A stretch of 64,000 bases of DNA from Paraburkholderia susongensis (GTDB lineage Bacteria; Pseudomonadota; Gammaproteobacteria; Burkholderiales; Burkholderiaceae): positions 37,125 to 101,124 of the forward strand of contig NZ_FXAT01000020.1 of assembly GCF_900177725.1 (NCBI RefSeq). The letters run 5' to 3'. Shown in pieces: positions 7,939-17,541 of the stretch. A model generated the notes under the pieces. That model saw only the letters and a program-made list of their open reading frames with translations. It had not been told where the DNA came from and searched no databases. The translations under genes were made by a program, and so were the position numbers. Every line of letters starts with the position of its first letter. Position 1 is the stretch's first letter.

Positions 7939-10272
7939 ATGGATTGCATTGACAGATTTCGACACGGTCAATCAGTCCACATGAATTTGATTACCTTTTA
8001 CAGCGATCTACTAGGCTCAGATTGCATCGCTCTGACGTTTCGCTGCCAGGAGAACTTCTCGCAGGAGCCGACATATTGCCTTGAAATTACGAGCCCAGAT
8101 CCGGAGTTAAACCTGGAACGCCTGCTTGGTTCAAGGCTGTTGGTCGGAATCGATCTTGGCGACGACATGTTGAGGATATTCAATACGTATGTATTCGGAG
8201 CTAGCGATTCGGGTCAACGCAACGAAGAATACGTGTATGTATTTGAACTGACGAGCTGGCTGTCGTTTCTGGATCAGAATCGAAATTGCAGAATATTTCA
8301 GAACCTAACCATTCCTGAGATTGTTCGGCAGATATTCGAGGCGCAACAGACCACGGATTTCTATTTCGATCTGAGCTTTGACTATGAACCCCGAGAGTAC
8401 TGTGTGCAATTTCGCGAGAGCGATCTGAATTTCGTCAAGCGGCTGCTTGAAGATGAGGGGATTTACTTTTGGGTTATACACACCCCGGAAAATCATATTG
8501 TGTATCTCTCCGATAGGCAGAGCTTCGACAATCTGCCTGGACCGTACGACAGATTGCGTTTCTTGCCAGATGGAGAAGAATCGAGGTCGATTCTAGGTAG
8601 AGAAGGAATTCAGCGCCTGCAACGGAATCGGCGAGTGGGGCCGAGTCGCGTTTCCTTGCGTGATTTTGACTATCTGGCACCGTCGCGTCGACTCGATAGT
8701 GATGCGCGCCTTCCCGAAGGCCATATCGAATACTACGACTACGGCGTGGGATACCGTGATCAGGCGAGCGGGGAGCGTCTGGCGCTCGTGATGCTAGAAG
8801 CCTTTCAGGCCGATTCACATGTGTTCTTCGGTGAAGCAAACGTGCGTGCCCTGACGACTGGTTGTGCCTTCACGCTGGTAGGGTGCCCAGCAGAGGAACG
8901 CAACCGGCGCTATGTCGTGATCGGGACGGACCTGACATTTATTTCGGAGAGGCCGGATAGCGCATCGCAAGGGTGCAACGTTACGGTAAGTTTTCGCGCA
9001 CTTGCGGACAACAGACCATATCGGCCTTTGCTCGTTACACCGAGGCCTACGGTCCCGGGGATTCAGAGTGCGACTGTGGTGGGTCCGAAGGGGTACGAGG
9101 TACATACAGACAGTCTGGGCCGGATCCGGGTGCACTTCCATTGGGACCGCTATACGACAGTGGAGGCTGACGCATCATGCTGGATTCGGGTTTCCCAGGC
9201 GTGGGCGGGCAAGGGTTGGGGAGTAGTCGCGGTACCCAGAGTAGGTCAGGAAGTACTCGTTACCTATGTGGACGGCGATCTTGATCGACCATTGGTCACG
9301 GGGGCGGTCTACAACGGTGAGAACCCGATACCCTATGATTTGCCTAAGGATATCCGTTATACAGGTCTGGTTTCACGTTCTCTGAAATATGGAAACTGTC
9401 AGCAGGCGAGTCAGATTACTTTCGATGATCAGCGAGGTGGCGAGCGTTTGATACTGCATGCCGAGCGCGATATGCAGTGCACTAGCGAGCGCAACAGCTC
9501 AGTCATGGTAGGACAGGATCAGAACGTCGCAGTCGAGCGTATTTCTACATCGGTAATTGGAACGTCGATAAGCTATGTGGATACGTCAATTGGATTTGGT
9601 CGGCTATCCGCCAATTTCACCGATATATCGGCTAACTATGTGGGCTTGTCATCTTCCTGCGTGGGCACCTCCACCTCCTTCACGGGGCTGTCGGCTGACT
9701 TTACCGGTATGAGTAGCAGCTTCGTTGGTGTCGCCAACTCGTTCACCGGTATGAGCACGAATTTCACGGGTGCCTCGAACAGCTTCACCGGAGTAGCCAC
9801 AAGTCTGACGGGGGCGGATAGCTCAGTGACAGGCACGTCCCAGAGCATCATTGGAACCTCTTCCTCGATGATCGGTGCGAGTACTTCGATTACTGGCCAA
9901 TCTTCAAGTGTGACTGGTCAATCCATGGATGTAACCGGCACCTCCATATCGTGCACGGGAATCTTTGCGAGTGTCAGCGGCGTTAGTGCGTCGATGACCG
10001 GTACATCGACGAGCATCACCGGAACATCTTTCTCGCAGACCGGCGAGTCGACTAGCACCACGGGTATCTCGATAGCGAAAACTGGTTTCTCAACCAACGT
10101 GACGGGGACCGATATGTCGTCGATCGGAAGCTCTACAACAGTCACAGGGTCGAGTTCGTCCTTCACGGGATTCAATTGCGCAATCACTGATGTTTATATG
10201 GGATACACGCAGACCGATTGTTCTCAAATCCTGAGCAACATATTAAATGTGGGCATCCAGATAATCAGCTGA
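7939..10272 (+). CDS. vgrG: T6SS spike protein VgrG with heptapeptide-repeat tail
   Basis: VgrG trimers form the sharpened tip of the type VI secretion needle and carry effectors. The gp27-like base (residues about 15-370; FQNLTIPEIVRQIFE, RESDLNFVKRLLEDEGIYFWV) is followed by the gp5 OB-fold (DSLGRIRVHFHWDR, SCWIRVSQAWAGKGWG, PRVGQEVLVTYVDGDLDRPLVTG). The last 240 residues consist of about 30 near-perfect heptads of the form S-x-S-hydrophobic-T-G-x. The ATG at 7939 has AGGG five bases before it; an ATG at 7981 is an alternative nearer the usual VgrG start. It heads an operon of DUF2169/pentapeptide, pentapeptide, DUF3540 and PAAR-like genes. No core T6SS genes are in the window, so it must use a machine encoded elsewhere. 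Confidence 0.93.
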   Translation: MDCIDRFRHGQSVHMNLITFYSDLLGSDCIALTFRCQENFSQEPTYCLEITSPDPELNLERLLGSRLLVGIDLGDDMLRIFNTYVFGASDSGQRNEEYVYVFELTSWLSFLDQNRNCRIFQNLTIPEIVRQIFEAQQTTDFYFDLSFDYEPREYCVQFRESDLNFVKRLLEDEGIYFWVIHTPENHIVYLSDRQSFDNLPGPYDRLRFLPDGEESRSILGREGIQRLQRNRRVGPSRVSLRDFDYLAPSRRLDSDARLPEGHIEYYDYGVGYRDQASGERLALVMLEAFQADSHVFFGEANVRALTTGCAFTLVGCPAEERNRRYVVIGTDLTFISERPDSASQGCNVTVSFRALADNRPYRPLLVTPRPTVPGIQSATVVGPKGYEVHTDSLGRIRVHFHWDRYTTVEADASCWIRVSQAWAGKGWGVVAVPRVGQEVLVTYVDGDLDRPLVTGAVYNGENPIPYDLPKDIRYTGLVSRSLKYGNCQQASQITFDDQRGGERLILHAERDMQCTSERNSSVMVGQDQNVAVERISTSVIGTSISYVDTSIGFGRLSANFTDISANYVGLSSSCVGTSTSFTGLSADFTGMSSSFVGVANSFTGMSTNFTGASNSFTGVATSLTGADSSVTGTSQSIIGTSSSMIGASTSITGQSSSVTGQSMDVTGTSISCTGIFASVSGVSASMTGTSTSITGTSFSQTGESTSTTGISIAKTGFSTNVTGTDMSSIGSSTTVTGSSSSFTGFNCAITDVYMGYTQTDCSQILSNILNVGIQIIS
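9541..10175 (+). repeat. About 30 tandem heptad codon blocks in the VgrG tail
   Basis: In-frame 21-bp units encode S-x-S-hydrophobic-T-G-x (examples SNSFTGV, STSITGT, SSSVTGQ, STNVTGT). The DNA varies between units, so this is an old protein repeat rather than a recent tandem duplication. Ser at positions 1 and 3 and Thr-Gly at 5-6 would alternate outward and inward as in a beta-prism or beta-helix spike. Confidence 0.9.
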
Positions 10273-10355
10273 TCCGTTGGATTGGATTGCTGGGGCGCTT
10301 ACTTGCTCTCCCAGGACAACCTGGCCCGGCGAATAACGAGGAGCATGAACAGTCG

Positions 10356-12578
10356 ATGCGTCACATCAAGCCACAGGCGGCACTCGTCGCTACAGCGCGC
10401 TCGCAAATTGGTCAACGTCCGATGCTAGGCATCAGTATCGGCATCGGCTTCAGGCTTCGCGATCCGTTCGTCCTCGTGCATGAGGCGGCGGTCTGGGAGG
10501 CAATCAAGGTAGCTGCGCCGTCTATGCCGCTGGTCGAATCGGCTTTGCCCAAACCGCATGCTGAGTGGTTGCTGGCAGGCGAGACGACGCATCGCATCGC
10601 AAATAGTGATCGGGGCGGACACATCGATTGGACGGCAACGGTCGAACTCGGCGGTATCCGTAAGGTCATCTCATGTCAAGCTCAGCTTGCCTCGCGTCCG
10701 GCGCACACCGACATTGCGCGTCTCGCTATCGATCATAGGCACGCGGTAGCGGGGCGACGACAGGAGAATCCTTTGAGTGAAGTCTCCGGTGTACCGCCGA
10801 TACAGGTTGTTGAAGTATTTGGAGCAAGGCCCGCTCCATTGGCGTCGATGGGCGCAATAGGTAGTGACTGGCCGCAGCGCAAGCAGTGGATACCACGCGG
10901 GCAGGATTCCCTCGAGGGGATAGCGCGCGACGGCACACATATGGGGTGGCCAGCGGACATCGATCGTCGATTCTTTCAGCAGGCTGCCTCGGACCAGTGG
11001 TCGCACGGCGACCGTTGGCCACCCGGCGCTTATTTTGAACTCGATAAGTTTGGTTCGGATGGCCGCGGCTACACTGGCAATCTACCAGAGCTCACGGCGA
11101 TTGCACTCGTCAGCCGGACCGGCAAACCCGATGTCGAACGCTTGATGCTCAGACAGCAAACGGTCTGGCTTTTGCCAGACGCCGATATCGGCGTGATGTG
11201 GTGGAACGGTTCTGTAGCGCTCGACTACCCGCTCGACGATAGTCCGGCCATGCTCATTGCGGCCTTTAGGGACGAGACGGAACCGGTTGATGTGGCAGCG
11301 ATCGGGTCGTTCGCGAGACGTAGATCCGATTTAACCGATCCCGATCCGACGACACTCGCCGACCATGCACTGATGCCCACTATAGCGAAAGGTTGGGTGT
11401 GGGAGATGATTCTCGACACCGACGATCACCCGCGCGTTGGGCCCGCGCGGCGAAGCCACCACGAGATTGCAGTGCGCCTCGAAGAAAATCGCCAGAGCCT
11501 TGTGCAGGCACGAGACGCCCAGAGACGCCTGCGTGCGTTCTGCGAATCCGACCGGGATATTTCAGTGCCAGCCGTACCGTTTCAAGGCGATGAGAACTGG
11601 CGCGAACGATTGCAGCAAGCTAGCACGACGGAGCTATCGGGCGTGGTCATCCGTGACGCTGACCTATCTGCCTTGCGGTTCGAAGAGTGGAAGTTCGACG
11701 AAGTCCGCTTCGAGCGCTGTACTCTCGATCGCAGCGAGTGGTTGAATTGCCACTTCAGAAATGTACATATTGTCGACTGCTCGTGTGTCGACACGATAGT
11801 GCGTAAAAGCGTATGGAGGGGTGGAGGAATTCACCAAAGCAACCTCAAATGTAGCATATGGCTCGAATTGGAAATCGAACGCGCCAATATCGAGGCCTGC
11901 CGTCTCGACAATCTCGAGGTGTCCGGCGGCAGTTGGTCGATGCTGTCGGTACAGGGACGCGGCGGAGTAAGAGGTAAGGTGAAGGACCTTGCATGGCAGG
12001 CAGTCACCTGGTGCAACGTCGACCTGTCGGACTGGGTGTGGACAGGCGTACATGCTGTCAACCTCGGAATTATCGAATGCAGGATGGTCGGCATCACAAT
12101 TTCGCAATGCACGATGCTCAAGCCTAGTGTTGTGCTGACTGATCTGTCGGCAAGTGTCTGGCAGCGCAACATCATGACGACCGCAGTACTTTCGCAAAGT
12201 ACCTCGATAAAGAGGGCACGCCTGATTGACTGCGTGTTCAAGTCGTCCAGTTTGCAGGATTTGCTTGCCGACGGAATAGAGGTCAAGCACTGCACCTTCA
12301 CGCAGCTTAACGCTCAGCGTTTGAGGGCGCTGCGATCGAACTGGTCTCATGTCGTGCTTGATGGCGCAAACATGACTCATGCCTGCTTCAAGGGAGCTTC
12401 GTTCGACCGGAGTTCGCTGAAAGACGCAATGCTGTATGGAGCCGACATGCGGCAAAGCCGTATGAACGACTGCAATCTCATTCGTGCACATACTGCGTGG
12501 ATGCTTCCACCGCAATCCATGGCGTGGCGGGGACCACTCATTGCGGCTCAACTGGCGGTTCCGGAGAGAGAAGCGTGA
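10356..12578 (+). CDS. DUF2169 and pentapeptide-repeat T6SS accessory protein
   Basis: A 740-residue protein. Residues 1 to about 300 resemble DUF2169 (MRHIKPQAALVATARSQIG start; EVSGVPPIQVVEVFGARPAP), a family encoded beside vgrG and PAAR genes and proposed to act as a loading adaptor. From about residue 430 the sequence changes to pentapeptide-like strands (LSALRFEEWKFDEVRFERCTLDRSEW, and near the end LDGANMTHACFKGASFDRSSLKDAMLYGADM), which form a right-handed quadrilateral helix. The ATG at 10356 is chosen because GAGGAG lies 12 bases upstream and the DUF2169 alignment starts there. It lies 83 bp after vgrG and overlaps the next gene. It probably acts in the cytoplasm. Confidence 0.8.
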   Translation: MRHIKPQAALVATARSQIGQRPMLGISIGIGFRLRDPFVLVHEAAVWEAIKVAAPSMPLVESALPKPHAEWLLAGETTHRIANSDRGGHIDWTATVELGGIRKVISCQAQLASRPAHTDIARLAIDHRHAVAGRRQENPLSEVSGVPPIQVVEVFGARPAPLASMGAIGSDWPQRKQWIPRGQDSLEGIARDGTHMGWPADIDRRFFQQAASDQWSHGDRWPPGAYFELDKFGSDGRGYTGNLPELTAIALVSRTGKPDVERLMLRQQTVWLLPDADIGVMWWNGSVALDYPLDDSPAMLIAAFRDETEPVDVAAIGSFARRRSDLTDPDPTTLADHALMPTIAKGWVWEMILDTDDHPRVGPARRSHHEIAVRLEENRQSLVQARDAQRRLRAFCESDRDISVPAVPFQGDENWRERLQQASTTELSGVVIRDADLSALRFEEWKFDEVRFERCTLDRSEWLNCHFRNVHIVDCSCVDTIVRKSVWRGGGIHQSNLKCSIWLELEIERANIEACRLDNLEVSGGSWSMLSVQGRGGVRGKVKDLAWQAVTWCNVDLSDWVWTGVHAVNLGIIECRMVGITISQCTMLKPSVVLTDLSASVWQRNIMTTAVLSQSTSIKRARLIDCVFKSSSLQDLLADGIEVKHCTFTQLNAQRLRALRSNWSHVVLDGANMTHACFKGASFDRSSLKDAMLYGADMRQSRMNDCNLIRAHTAWMLPPQSMAWRGPLIAAQLAVPEREA

Positions 12579-13645
12579 AGGCGCCTGAAATGCAGGCACC
12601 ACAGTTTCCCCAGGTGATCAAGGGGCAATCCTTCAATGTGTCTAGCCACGACCTGATACATACCGGCGCGCTCTATATGGACTGTTGCTTTGATCGAGTG
12701 ATGTGGCGCGGGCACTACCTGTCTAATCTGCGTTTTGTCAATTGCAGGTTCAACAGCAACTGTTTTGAAAGTTGCCAGTTTCTCAACGTCATGTTTGATA
12801 ACTGTCTGATCGAGGTTTCCATCTGGGACGATTGCGTGCTACGAGGTGTGTCGTTCCATGGCAGTAGTATCCAGGATGCCAAATGGGAAAGAGCTTTGCT
12901 CAGAAACGTGAGCTATGTGGCGATCAATGCTGCGAAGCTGATCTTCGACACGGTGCGCAGCGCATATGTTTCATTTGTCGAAAGCGAGTTCACAGGCGTC
13001 GATTTACGCGACGGGCGTTGGACTGATGTGGTCTGGATGAGGAGTCAGCTAACGCAAGTCACGCTAGCGATAGTTGAACTTGAAAACTTCATTGTGGGGC
13101 AAAGCCGCTGCAAGAAACTGGAAATAACAGGTTGCCGCGGCATCAACGTACGGTGGATCGATTCCCGGATAGATTGCATGAAGGTACTGGGGAGCGACAT
13201 AAAGCAGTCAGCCTGGTCGCACAGTATGTGGTCGAAGGGGCAGATCCATGGATGCAGGTTGCCGGTTGCAAGCTTCGATCATGCGACGCTGAGCGGTCTG
13301 GCAGTGACCGAGACAGATTTGACCCAGGCCCTGTTTGATCACGCCAAACTATCGGACAGCAATCTGAATGCTCTCCACGCACCAGGAATCGCGTTTCGCG
13401 ATGCGCGTCTCGTGCGCGTTGGCCTGACCGGTGCGCGGTTAACGCGTCTCGATGCGCGGGGGGCCACGCTTGAGGAAGTGAGCCTTGTTCATAGCGACTG
13501 CCGTGCAGGACTTTTGATTGGCCAGTCCCGGCATGACTGGAACGCCGCGGACACCCGGGAAGCAATTTTTCATGCAAGTGCGACCGACGACGATCGGCAC
13601 TGGTGGCAATGCGTCCAGCCAGGAGCCAGAGGAATTCATTCATGA
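12575..13645 (+). CDS. Pentapeptide-repeat protein of the VgrG cluster
   Basis: A 356-residue protein starting at a GTG that overlaps the stop of the previous gene (GTGA), with GGAGAGAG upstream. Almost all of it is degenerate pentapeptide strands with a five-residue period of hydrophobic or Phe/Leu at the centre (LSNLRFVNCRFNSNCFESCQFLNVMFDNC; LSGLAVTETDLTQALFDHAKLSDSNLNALHAPG). No enzyme motif is seen. Its repeats resemble the C-terminal half of the preceding protein, suggesting duplication. In comparable T6SS clusters such proteins sit between DUF2169 and DUF3540 genes; their role is not established. Confidence 0.8.
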   Translation: MKAPEMQAPQFPQVIKGQSFNVSSHDLIHTGALYMDCCFDRVMWRGHYLSNLRFVNCRFNSNCFESCQFLNVMFDNCLIEVSIWDDCVLRGVSFHGSSIQDAKWERALLRNVSYVAINAAKLIFDTVRSAYVSFVESEFTGVDLRDGRWTDVVWMRSQLTQVTLAIVELENFIVGQSRCKKLEITGCRGINVRWIDSRIDCMKVLGSDIKQSAWSHSMWSKGQIHGCRLPVASFDHATLSGLAVTETDLTQALFDHAKLSDSNLNALHAPGIAFRDARLVRVGLTGARLTRLDARGATLEEVSLVHSDCRAGLLIGQSRHDWNAADTREAIFHASATDDDRHWWQCVQPGARGIHS

Positions 13646-14268
13646 CTCGCCCGAAAACATTAGCAACACAAGATACCCTCTCCTGTGAATCCGCTAGCCC
13701 GATGCCAGGCGAAGCGGTCGACCGGACATTCAGGCATGACGACACGGGCGAACGTCCCGCGTCGCGTCCGTGGCCCGGACAAATGCCGACAGGTCGCGTA
13801 AGCGGTGCCGAAATGGCAAACGGACAATGGCCGGTGGCAATCAATGCAGAAGGTATCTACCCGGCGAGTGTGGCATTCAGTTGTGTCGTTCAACCACAGC
13901 GCGGCGATCTGGTCAAGCTCTGTTTCGATGACCGGCGGTGCTGGATACTCGCTATCCTCGAGCGCTCCGACGCGCTCGAGGCGTTGACGCTGGATTTCGG
14001 AGCAAGGCGCGTCGTGCTGCGCGCTCATGACGTGCGTATGGAAGCGCGCAATGAGGTAGCGCTCGACGCTGCGCATATCGCTAGTCGAGCGGAAGTGATC
14101 ACACAGGTCGCCACGGAACGCCTGACCCATGTCAGCGGTACTGATGCGACGCACACCGGTTGCATGCTGTCGTACGCGGAGCGGCATATGGGTCTGCATG
14201 CGAAGAGCGCGACCCTGACTTCGTCATCGCTTCTCAAGATCGACGCTGGTCAGATTCATATGGGCTGA
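13642..14268 (+). CDS. DUF3540-family T6SS cluster protein
   Basis: A 208-residue protein whose ATG overlaps the previous stop (ATGA). The middle (ASVAFSCVVQPQRGDLVKLCFDDRRCWILAIL) looks like the DUF3540 OB-like strand region, followed by a beta-rich tail of short strands (ARRVVLRAHDVRMEARNEVALDAAHI; AESHMGLHAKSATL-like). DUF3540 genes occur between pentapeptide and PAAR-like genes in T6SS clusters; the exact role is unknown. The first 55 residues are low complexity and charged. Tight coupling to both neighbours suggests co-translation. Confidence 0.75.
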   Translation: MTRPKTLATQDTLSCESASPMPGEAVDRTFRHDDTGERPASRPWPGQMPTGRVSGAEMANGQWPVAINAEGIYPASVAFSCVVQPQRGDLVKLCFDDRRCWILAILERSDALEALTLDFGARRVVLRAHDVRMEARNEVALDAAHIASRAEVITQVATERLTHVSGTDATHTGCMLSYAERHMGLHAKSATLTSSSLLKIDAGQIHMG

Positions 14269-14293
14269 GCGCATTCACGACCGGGAGGGAGTC

Positions 14294-14680
14294 ATGTTTG
14301 CCAATTGTTCTGCCGGAGGAATCGCCGTCGCGCTAGCGGATATCTGTAAGACACCGCCCCTCGCGATCGCCGATTCGTACTGCAACGTAGCGAATCATGC
14401 TGAAGCCGTGCCGAATGTTTCGAATGTCTTCTATGCGGGCGGCCCAGCTCACAACTTGAACACGATTGTCCCAATCACGCACGGTGGAGAAGCCGGAGCG
14501 ATGGGGGGCGTCGTATCGGGAACCGTGTGCGCGCTATCTCGCCACGTGACCGGCTCAAGCAAGGTATTGATACAGGGAGCGCCGCAGACCCGTTTGACCG
14601 ATACCAATTTGCCGAATAGTCAGAACACGGCGGGGCAGTCAGTGACCCCATCTCAAACCATCACCATGACACTCAGTTGA
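14294..14680 (+). CDS. PAAR-like (DUF4150) spike-tip protein
   Basis: A 128-residue protein starting at the ATG at 14294 with GGGAGGGAG just upstream. It matches the DUF4150/PAAR-like pattern: NCSAGGIAVALADICKTP, then VANHAEAVPNVSNVFYAGGPAHNL, and GVVSGTVCALSRHVTGSSKVLIQGAPQTRL with a closing NTAGQSV. PAAR-like proteins cap the VgrG tip and often carry a toxin extension. Here the protein stops right after the domain, so any effector must be separate. This is the last intact gene of the spike operon. Confidence 0.85.
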   Translation: MFANCSAGGIAVALADICKTPPLAIADSYCNVANHAEAVPNVSNVFYAGGPAHNLNTIVPITHGGEAGAMGGVVSGTVCALSRHVTGSSKVLIQGAPQTRLTDTNLPNSQNTAGQSVTPSQTITMTLS

Positions 14681-14788
14681 AGCTGGCGATCAAACCGCGC
14701 GGCACGCGTTGGAAATCGGAACCGGGATGGATTCGGAAGGTTTGCAGCACTTTGTTAAACACATGAACGGACGAGGTAGTTGAATCTT

Positions 14789-15244
14789 GTCAAGAGCTGC
14801 TCCCCTACGGGCACATCCGTCACTGGGATGTCGAACAGCATGACAGGCATCAGTTCATCGATGACCGGCACCAGCACTGACATGACGGGCTAGTCGCAAA
14901 GCATGACGGGCATATCCCTCTCCTACACCGGAACCGCCCCGAGCGTGACGGGAACCTGCATATCAATCACTGGAGAGTCGAAGAATGTGACCGGCACATC
15001 TGTTTCCGAGACCGGCACATCAATTTCCACGACGGGCAGTTCGGTCAACGTCATAGGTTCCGACGTTTCAACCGTTGGCTCGAGCACATCGATCACAACG
15101 TTTTCGAATGCCTTCGTCGGCAACCAAATCGCAGTCACAGGTGTCGCTTTCACCACTACTGGCCAGACGTTTGATCTTGGGGACCTCAAAATGTCCAGTC
15201 GTGGTACGGATATTCTGACCCGGAGAATGTGGATCATAAATTAG
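14789..15244 (+). pseudogene. Orphan VgrG heptad-repeat tip fragment
   Basis: The frame from about 14789 again encodes heptads (MTGISSS, MTGTSTD, then after a TAG at 14891-93 MTGISLS, YTGTAPS, VTGTCIS, ITGESKN, VTGTSVS) and ends with a non-repeat tail (GVAFTTTGQTFDLGDLKMSSRGTD). It matches the C-terminus of the VgrG at 7.9 kb in style but has no gp27/gp5 base, no clear start and an in-frame stop. It looks like the leftover end of a second vgrG, or a displaced tip cassette. Confidence 0.75.
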
Positions 15245-15351
15245 TTGGTAAGCCAAACTCTTTCGATTGCCTTTTGACAGCACGCGTTCTACCGGCGCAA
15301 TGACGGTATTTAGCGGCGCAGGTGATTACCCACAGATAAGGTAGCTGAATT

Positions 15352-17541
15352 TTGTCTACAACTGCATCCCTCCCAGCGCTATGTATTCTGGCAAGACTCC
15401 ATAACATCGCGGCGGATCCTGACATCCTGTCGCATGAACTTGGGCTATCGCGTAATGCTCCAATCTCGGATGAACAGTTGTTGCTCGCATCCAAGCGATT
15501 GGGCTTAAAAGCGAAGATCAAGGTCACGCAGGCCCAGCGCCTGTCACTGGTGCCGCTACCGGCGCTAGCCCGGATCGGAGATACCGGAGGTTCTTTCGAC
15601 GTCAATGACGACGAGGAGGAATACAGGTGGGTGGTGTTATCCGAATGTGATGGCCAACGCGTCGTGCTCCTGGATCCGGACGGGGAAAGGAACCCCGTCG
15701 TCGAGCCCATCGATATTTTCACAGAGCGGTGGGCACCGTCCGGTGCGGGCAAGTTGTTCCTTGCCACCAGCCAGGCCAGCCTCGCCGCGACATTGGGACA
15801 GTTTGACTTTACCTGGTTCATCCCCAGCATCGTCAAATACCGCAGGTTTTTTGGCGAGGTGCTGACTGTATCCATTTTCTTGCAGCTTTTTGCGCTGATC
15901 AGCCCCCTGTTTTTCCAGGTGGTGATGGACAAGGTACTCGTACACCAAGGGTTCACCACGCTGGATGTGCTGGTGACAGGACTTGTCATCGTGGTGGTGT
16001 TTGAGAGCCTGCTGAGTGGCTTGTGTGCCTACGTATTCAGCCACACAACCAGTCGCATTGATGTGGAATTGGGTGCCCGGCTGTTTCGTCACCTGTTGCA
16101 ACTGCCACTGACCTACTTCCAGGCGCGCCGGGTCGGCGATTCGGTGGCCCGCGTTCGCGAACTGGAAAACATCCGCAGCTTTCTGACGGGGCAGTCCATG
16201 ACGCTCGTGCTGGATGTCATGTTCTCGGTGCTTTTCATTGGCGTGATGCTGCTCTATAGCGTGCCGCTCACGCTTATTGTGCTCATCAGCCTGCCTCTGT
16301 ACGCTGTCCTGATCCTGGGCGTGGTGCCTGTGATTCGTGGACGCCTGAACGAAAAATTTGCCCGCAGCGCGGAAAGCCAGTCCATGGTGGTTGAAACTAT
16401 CACGGGAATACAGACCGTGAAAGCCAACGCTCTGGAGCCGGCCATCGCCCTGCGCTGGGAAAATCAGCTGGCAGGCTATGTCGCGGCGAGCTTCAAGACA
16501 CAGAACCTCTCCACATGGGCTCACGAAGGTATCAACCTGATCGGCAAGCTGGTCAGCGCTGCGACCATGTGGTTTGGAGCTCGGCTGGTGATGGATCACC
16601 AACTCAGCGTAGGTCAGTTCGTGGCCTTCAACATGTTTGCCGGTCATGTCGCCCAACCCATCATGAGGCTGTCGCAAATATGGTCGGATTTCCAGCAAAC
16701 GGGCATCTCAATGCAACGTCTGGGTGACATCCTTAATACGCCCACTGAAGTGCCCCTCAACACCCCCGCGCCGTTGCCCCCGATCAAAGGCCAAATCACG
16801 CTGGATAACGTTACCTTCCGCTACCGGCGGGAAGCAGCTCCCGTTTTGCAGGGTGTGACTATCGACATCAGCCCTGGCGCAGTCCTCGGCATTGTGGGCC
16901 GTTCGGGATCGGGCAAAAGCACGCTGACCAAACTTGTGCAGCGTCTATACCTCCCCGAGCAGGGCCGTGTCCTGATTGACGGAATCGATATCAGCCTGGT
17001 CGACGCCAGCCAGTTGCGTCGCCAGATTGGCGTCGTGCTGCAGGATAACTTCCTGTTCAACCGTAGCGTTCGGGAAAACATTGCCATTGTCGATCCGGGC
17101 GCCCCTATTGAATGGGTGATGCACGTGGCCCGGATGGCCGGTGCACACGACTTCATCTGCGAATTGCCGGAAGGCTATAACACTGCCGTGGGCGAACAGG
17201 GAACGTCGCTGAGCGGCGGGCAGCGGCAGCGTCTGGCGATCGCCCGCGCCCTGTTCAGCGACCCTCGCATTCTGATTTTTGATGAAGCCACGAGCGCACT
17301 GGACTATGAAAGCGAGGCTATTATCCAGCGCAACATGACCACGATTGCTCACGATCGTACCGTCATTATCATTGCCCACCGCCTGAGCGCCGTGCGCCAT
17401 GCCAACTTCATCATCGCCATGGATCAAGGCCAGATTGTGGAAGGCGGGTCGCACGACGAGCTGGTTCACGCCCCCGGCGGCCTGTACGCTCACCTGTGGA
17501 GCATGCAGCAAGATGGTTGTCCGCTGGAGTTGCCGGCATGA
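15352..17541 (+). CDS. Type I secretion ABC transporter (HlyB-like)
   Basis: A 729-residue inner-membrane ATPase that drives one-step export with HlyD and TolC partners. Residues 1-125 form a C39-peptidase-like domain (ALCILARLHNIAADPDIL; SLVPLPALARIG). Its sequence resembles the non-proteolytic HlyB-type domain, although a Cys is present near the usual catalytic position (residue 11). Membrane segments span about 150-440. The nucleotide-binding domain has Walker A GRSGSGKST (about 516), signature LSGGQRQRLAIARA (about 620), Walker B ILIFDEATSALD (about 640) and H-loop AHRLS. The TTG at 15352 is the first start in frame with the domain. It overlaps hlyD by ATGA. Codon usage resembles ordinary chromosomal genes and is less AT-rich than the next but one gene. 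Confidence 0.93.
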   Translation: MSTTASLPALCILARLHNIAADPDILSHELGLSRNAPISDEQLLLASKRLGLKAKIKVTQAQRLSLVPLPALARIGDTGGSFDVNDDEEEYRWVVLSECDGQRVVLLDPDGERNPVVEPIDIFTERWAPSGAGKLFLATSQASLAATLGQFDFTWFIPSIVKYRRFFGEVLTVSIFLQLFALISPLFFQVVMDKVLVHQGFTTLDVLVTGLVIVVVFESLLSGLCAYVFSHTTSRIDVELGARLFRHLLQLPLTYFQARRVGDSVARVRELENIRSFLTGQSMTLVLDVMFSVLFIGVMLLYSVPLTLIVLISLPLYAVLILGVVPVIRGRLNEKFARSAESQSMVVETITGIQTVKANALEPAIALRWENQLAGYVAASFKTQNLSTWAHEGINLIGKLVSAATMWFGARLVMDHQLSVGQFVAFNMFAGHVAQPIMRLSQIWSDFQQTGISMQRLGDILNTPTEVPLNTPAPLPPIKGQITLDNVTFRYRREAAPVLQGVTIDISPGAVLGIVGRSGSGKSTLTKLVQRLYLPEQGRVLIDGIDISLVDASQLRRQIGVVLQDNFLFNRSVRENIAIVDPGAPIEWVMHVARMAGAHDFICELPEGYNTAVGEQGTSLSGGQRQRLAIARALFSDPRILIFDEATSALDYESEAIIQRNMTTIAHDRTVIIIAHRLSAVRHANFIIAMDQGQIVEGGSHDELVHAPGGLYAHLWSMQQDGCPLELPA

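Noticed and set aside
9636..10187. Two minus-strand ORFs opposite the VgrG repeat (VPVTELSAPVRLVATPVK-type repeats)
   Set aside because: They are antisense translations of the regular heptads; no start signal and no family look.
11664..12602. 312-residue minus-strand ORF opposite the pentapeptide region
   Set aside because: Composition is that of an antisense frame; the plus strand has clear pentapeptide periodicity.
15637..16698. Long minus-strand ORF of 353 residues inside the ABC transporter
   Set aside because: His/Gln/Arg-rich shadow of a strongly supported ABC transporter gene in the other direction.
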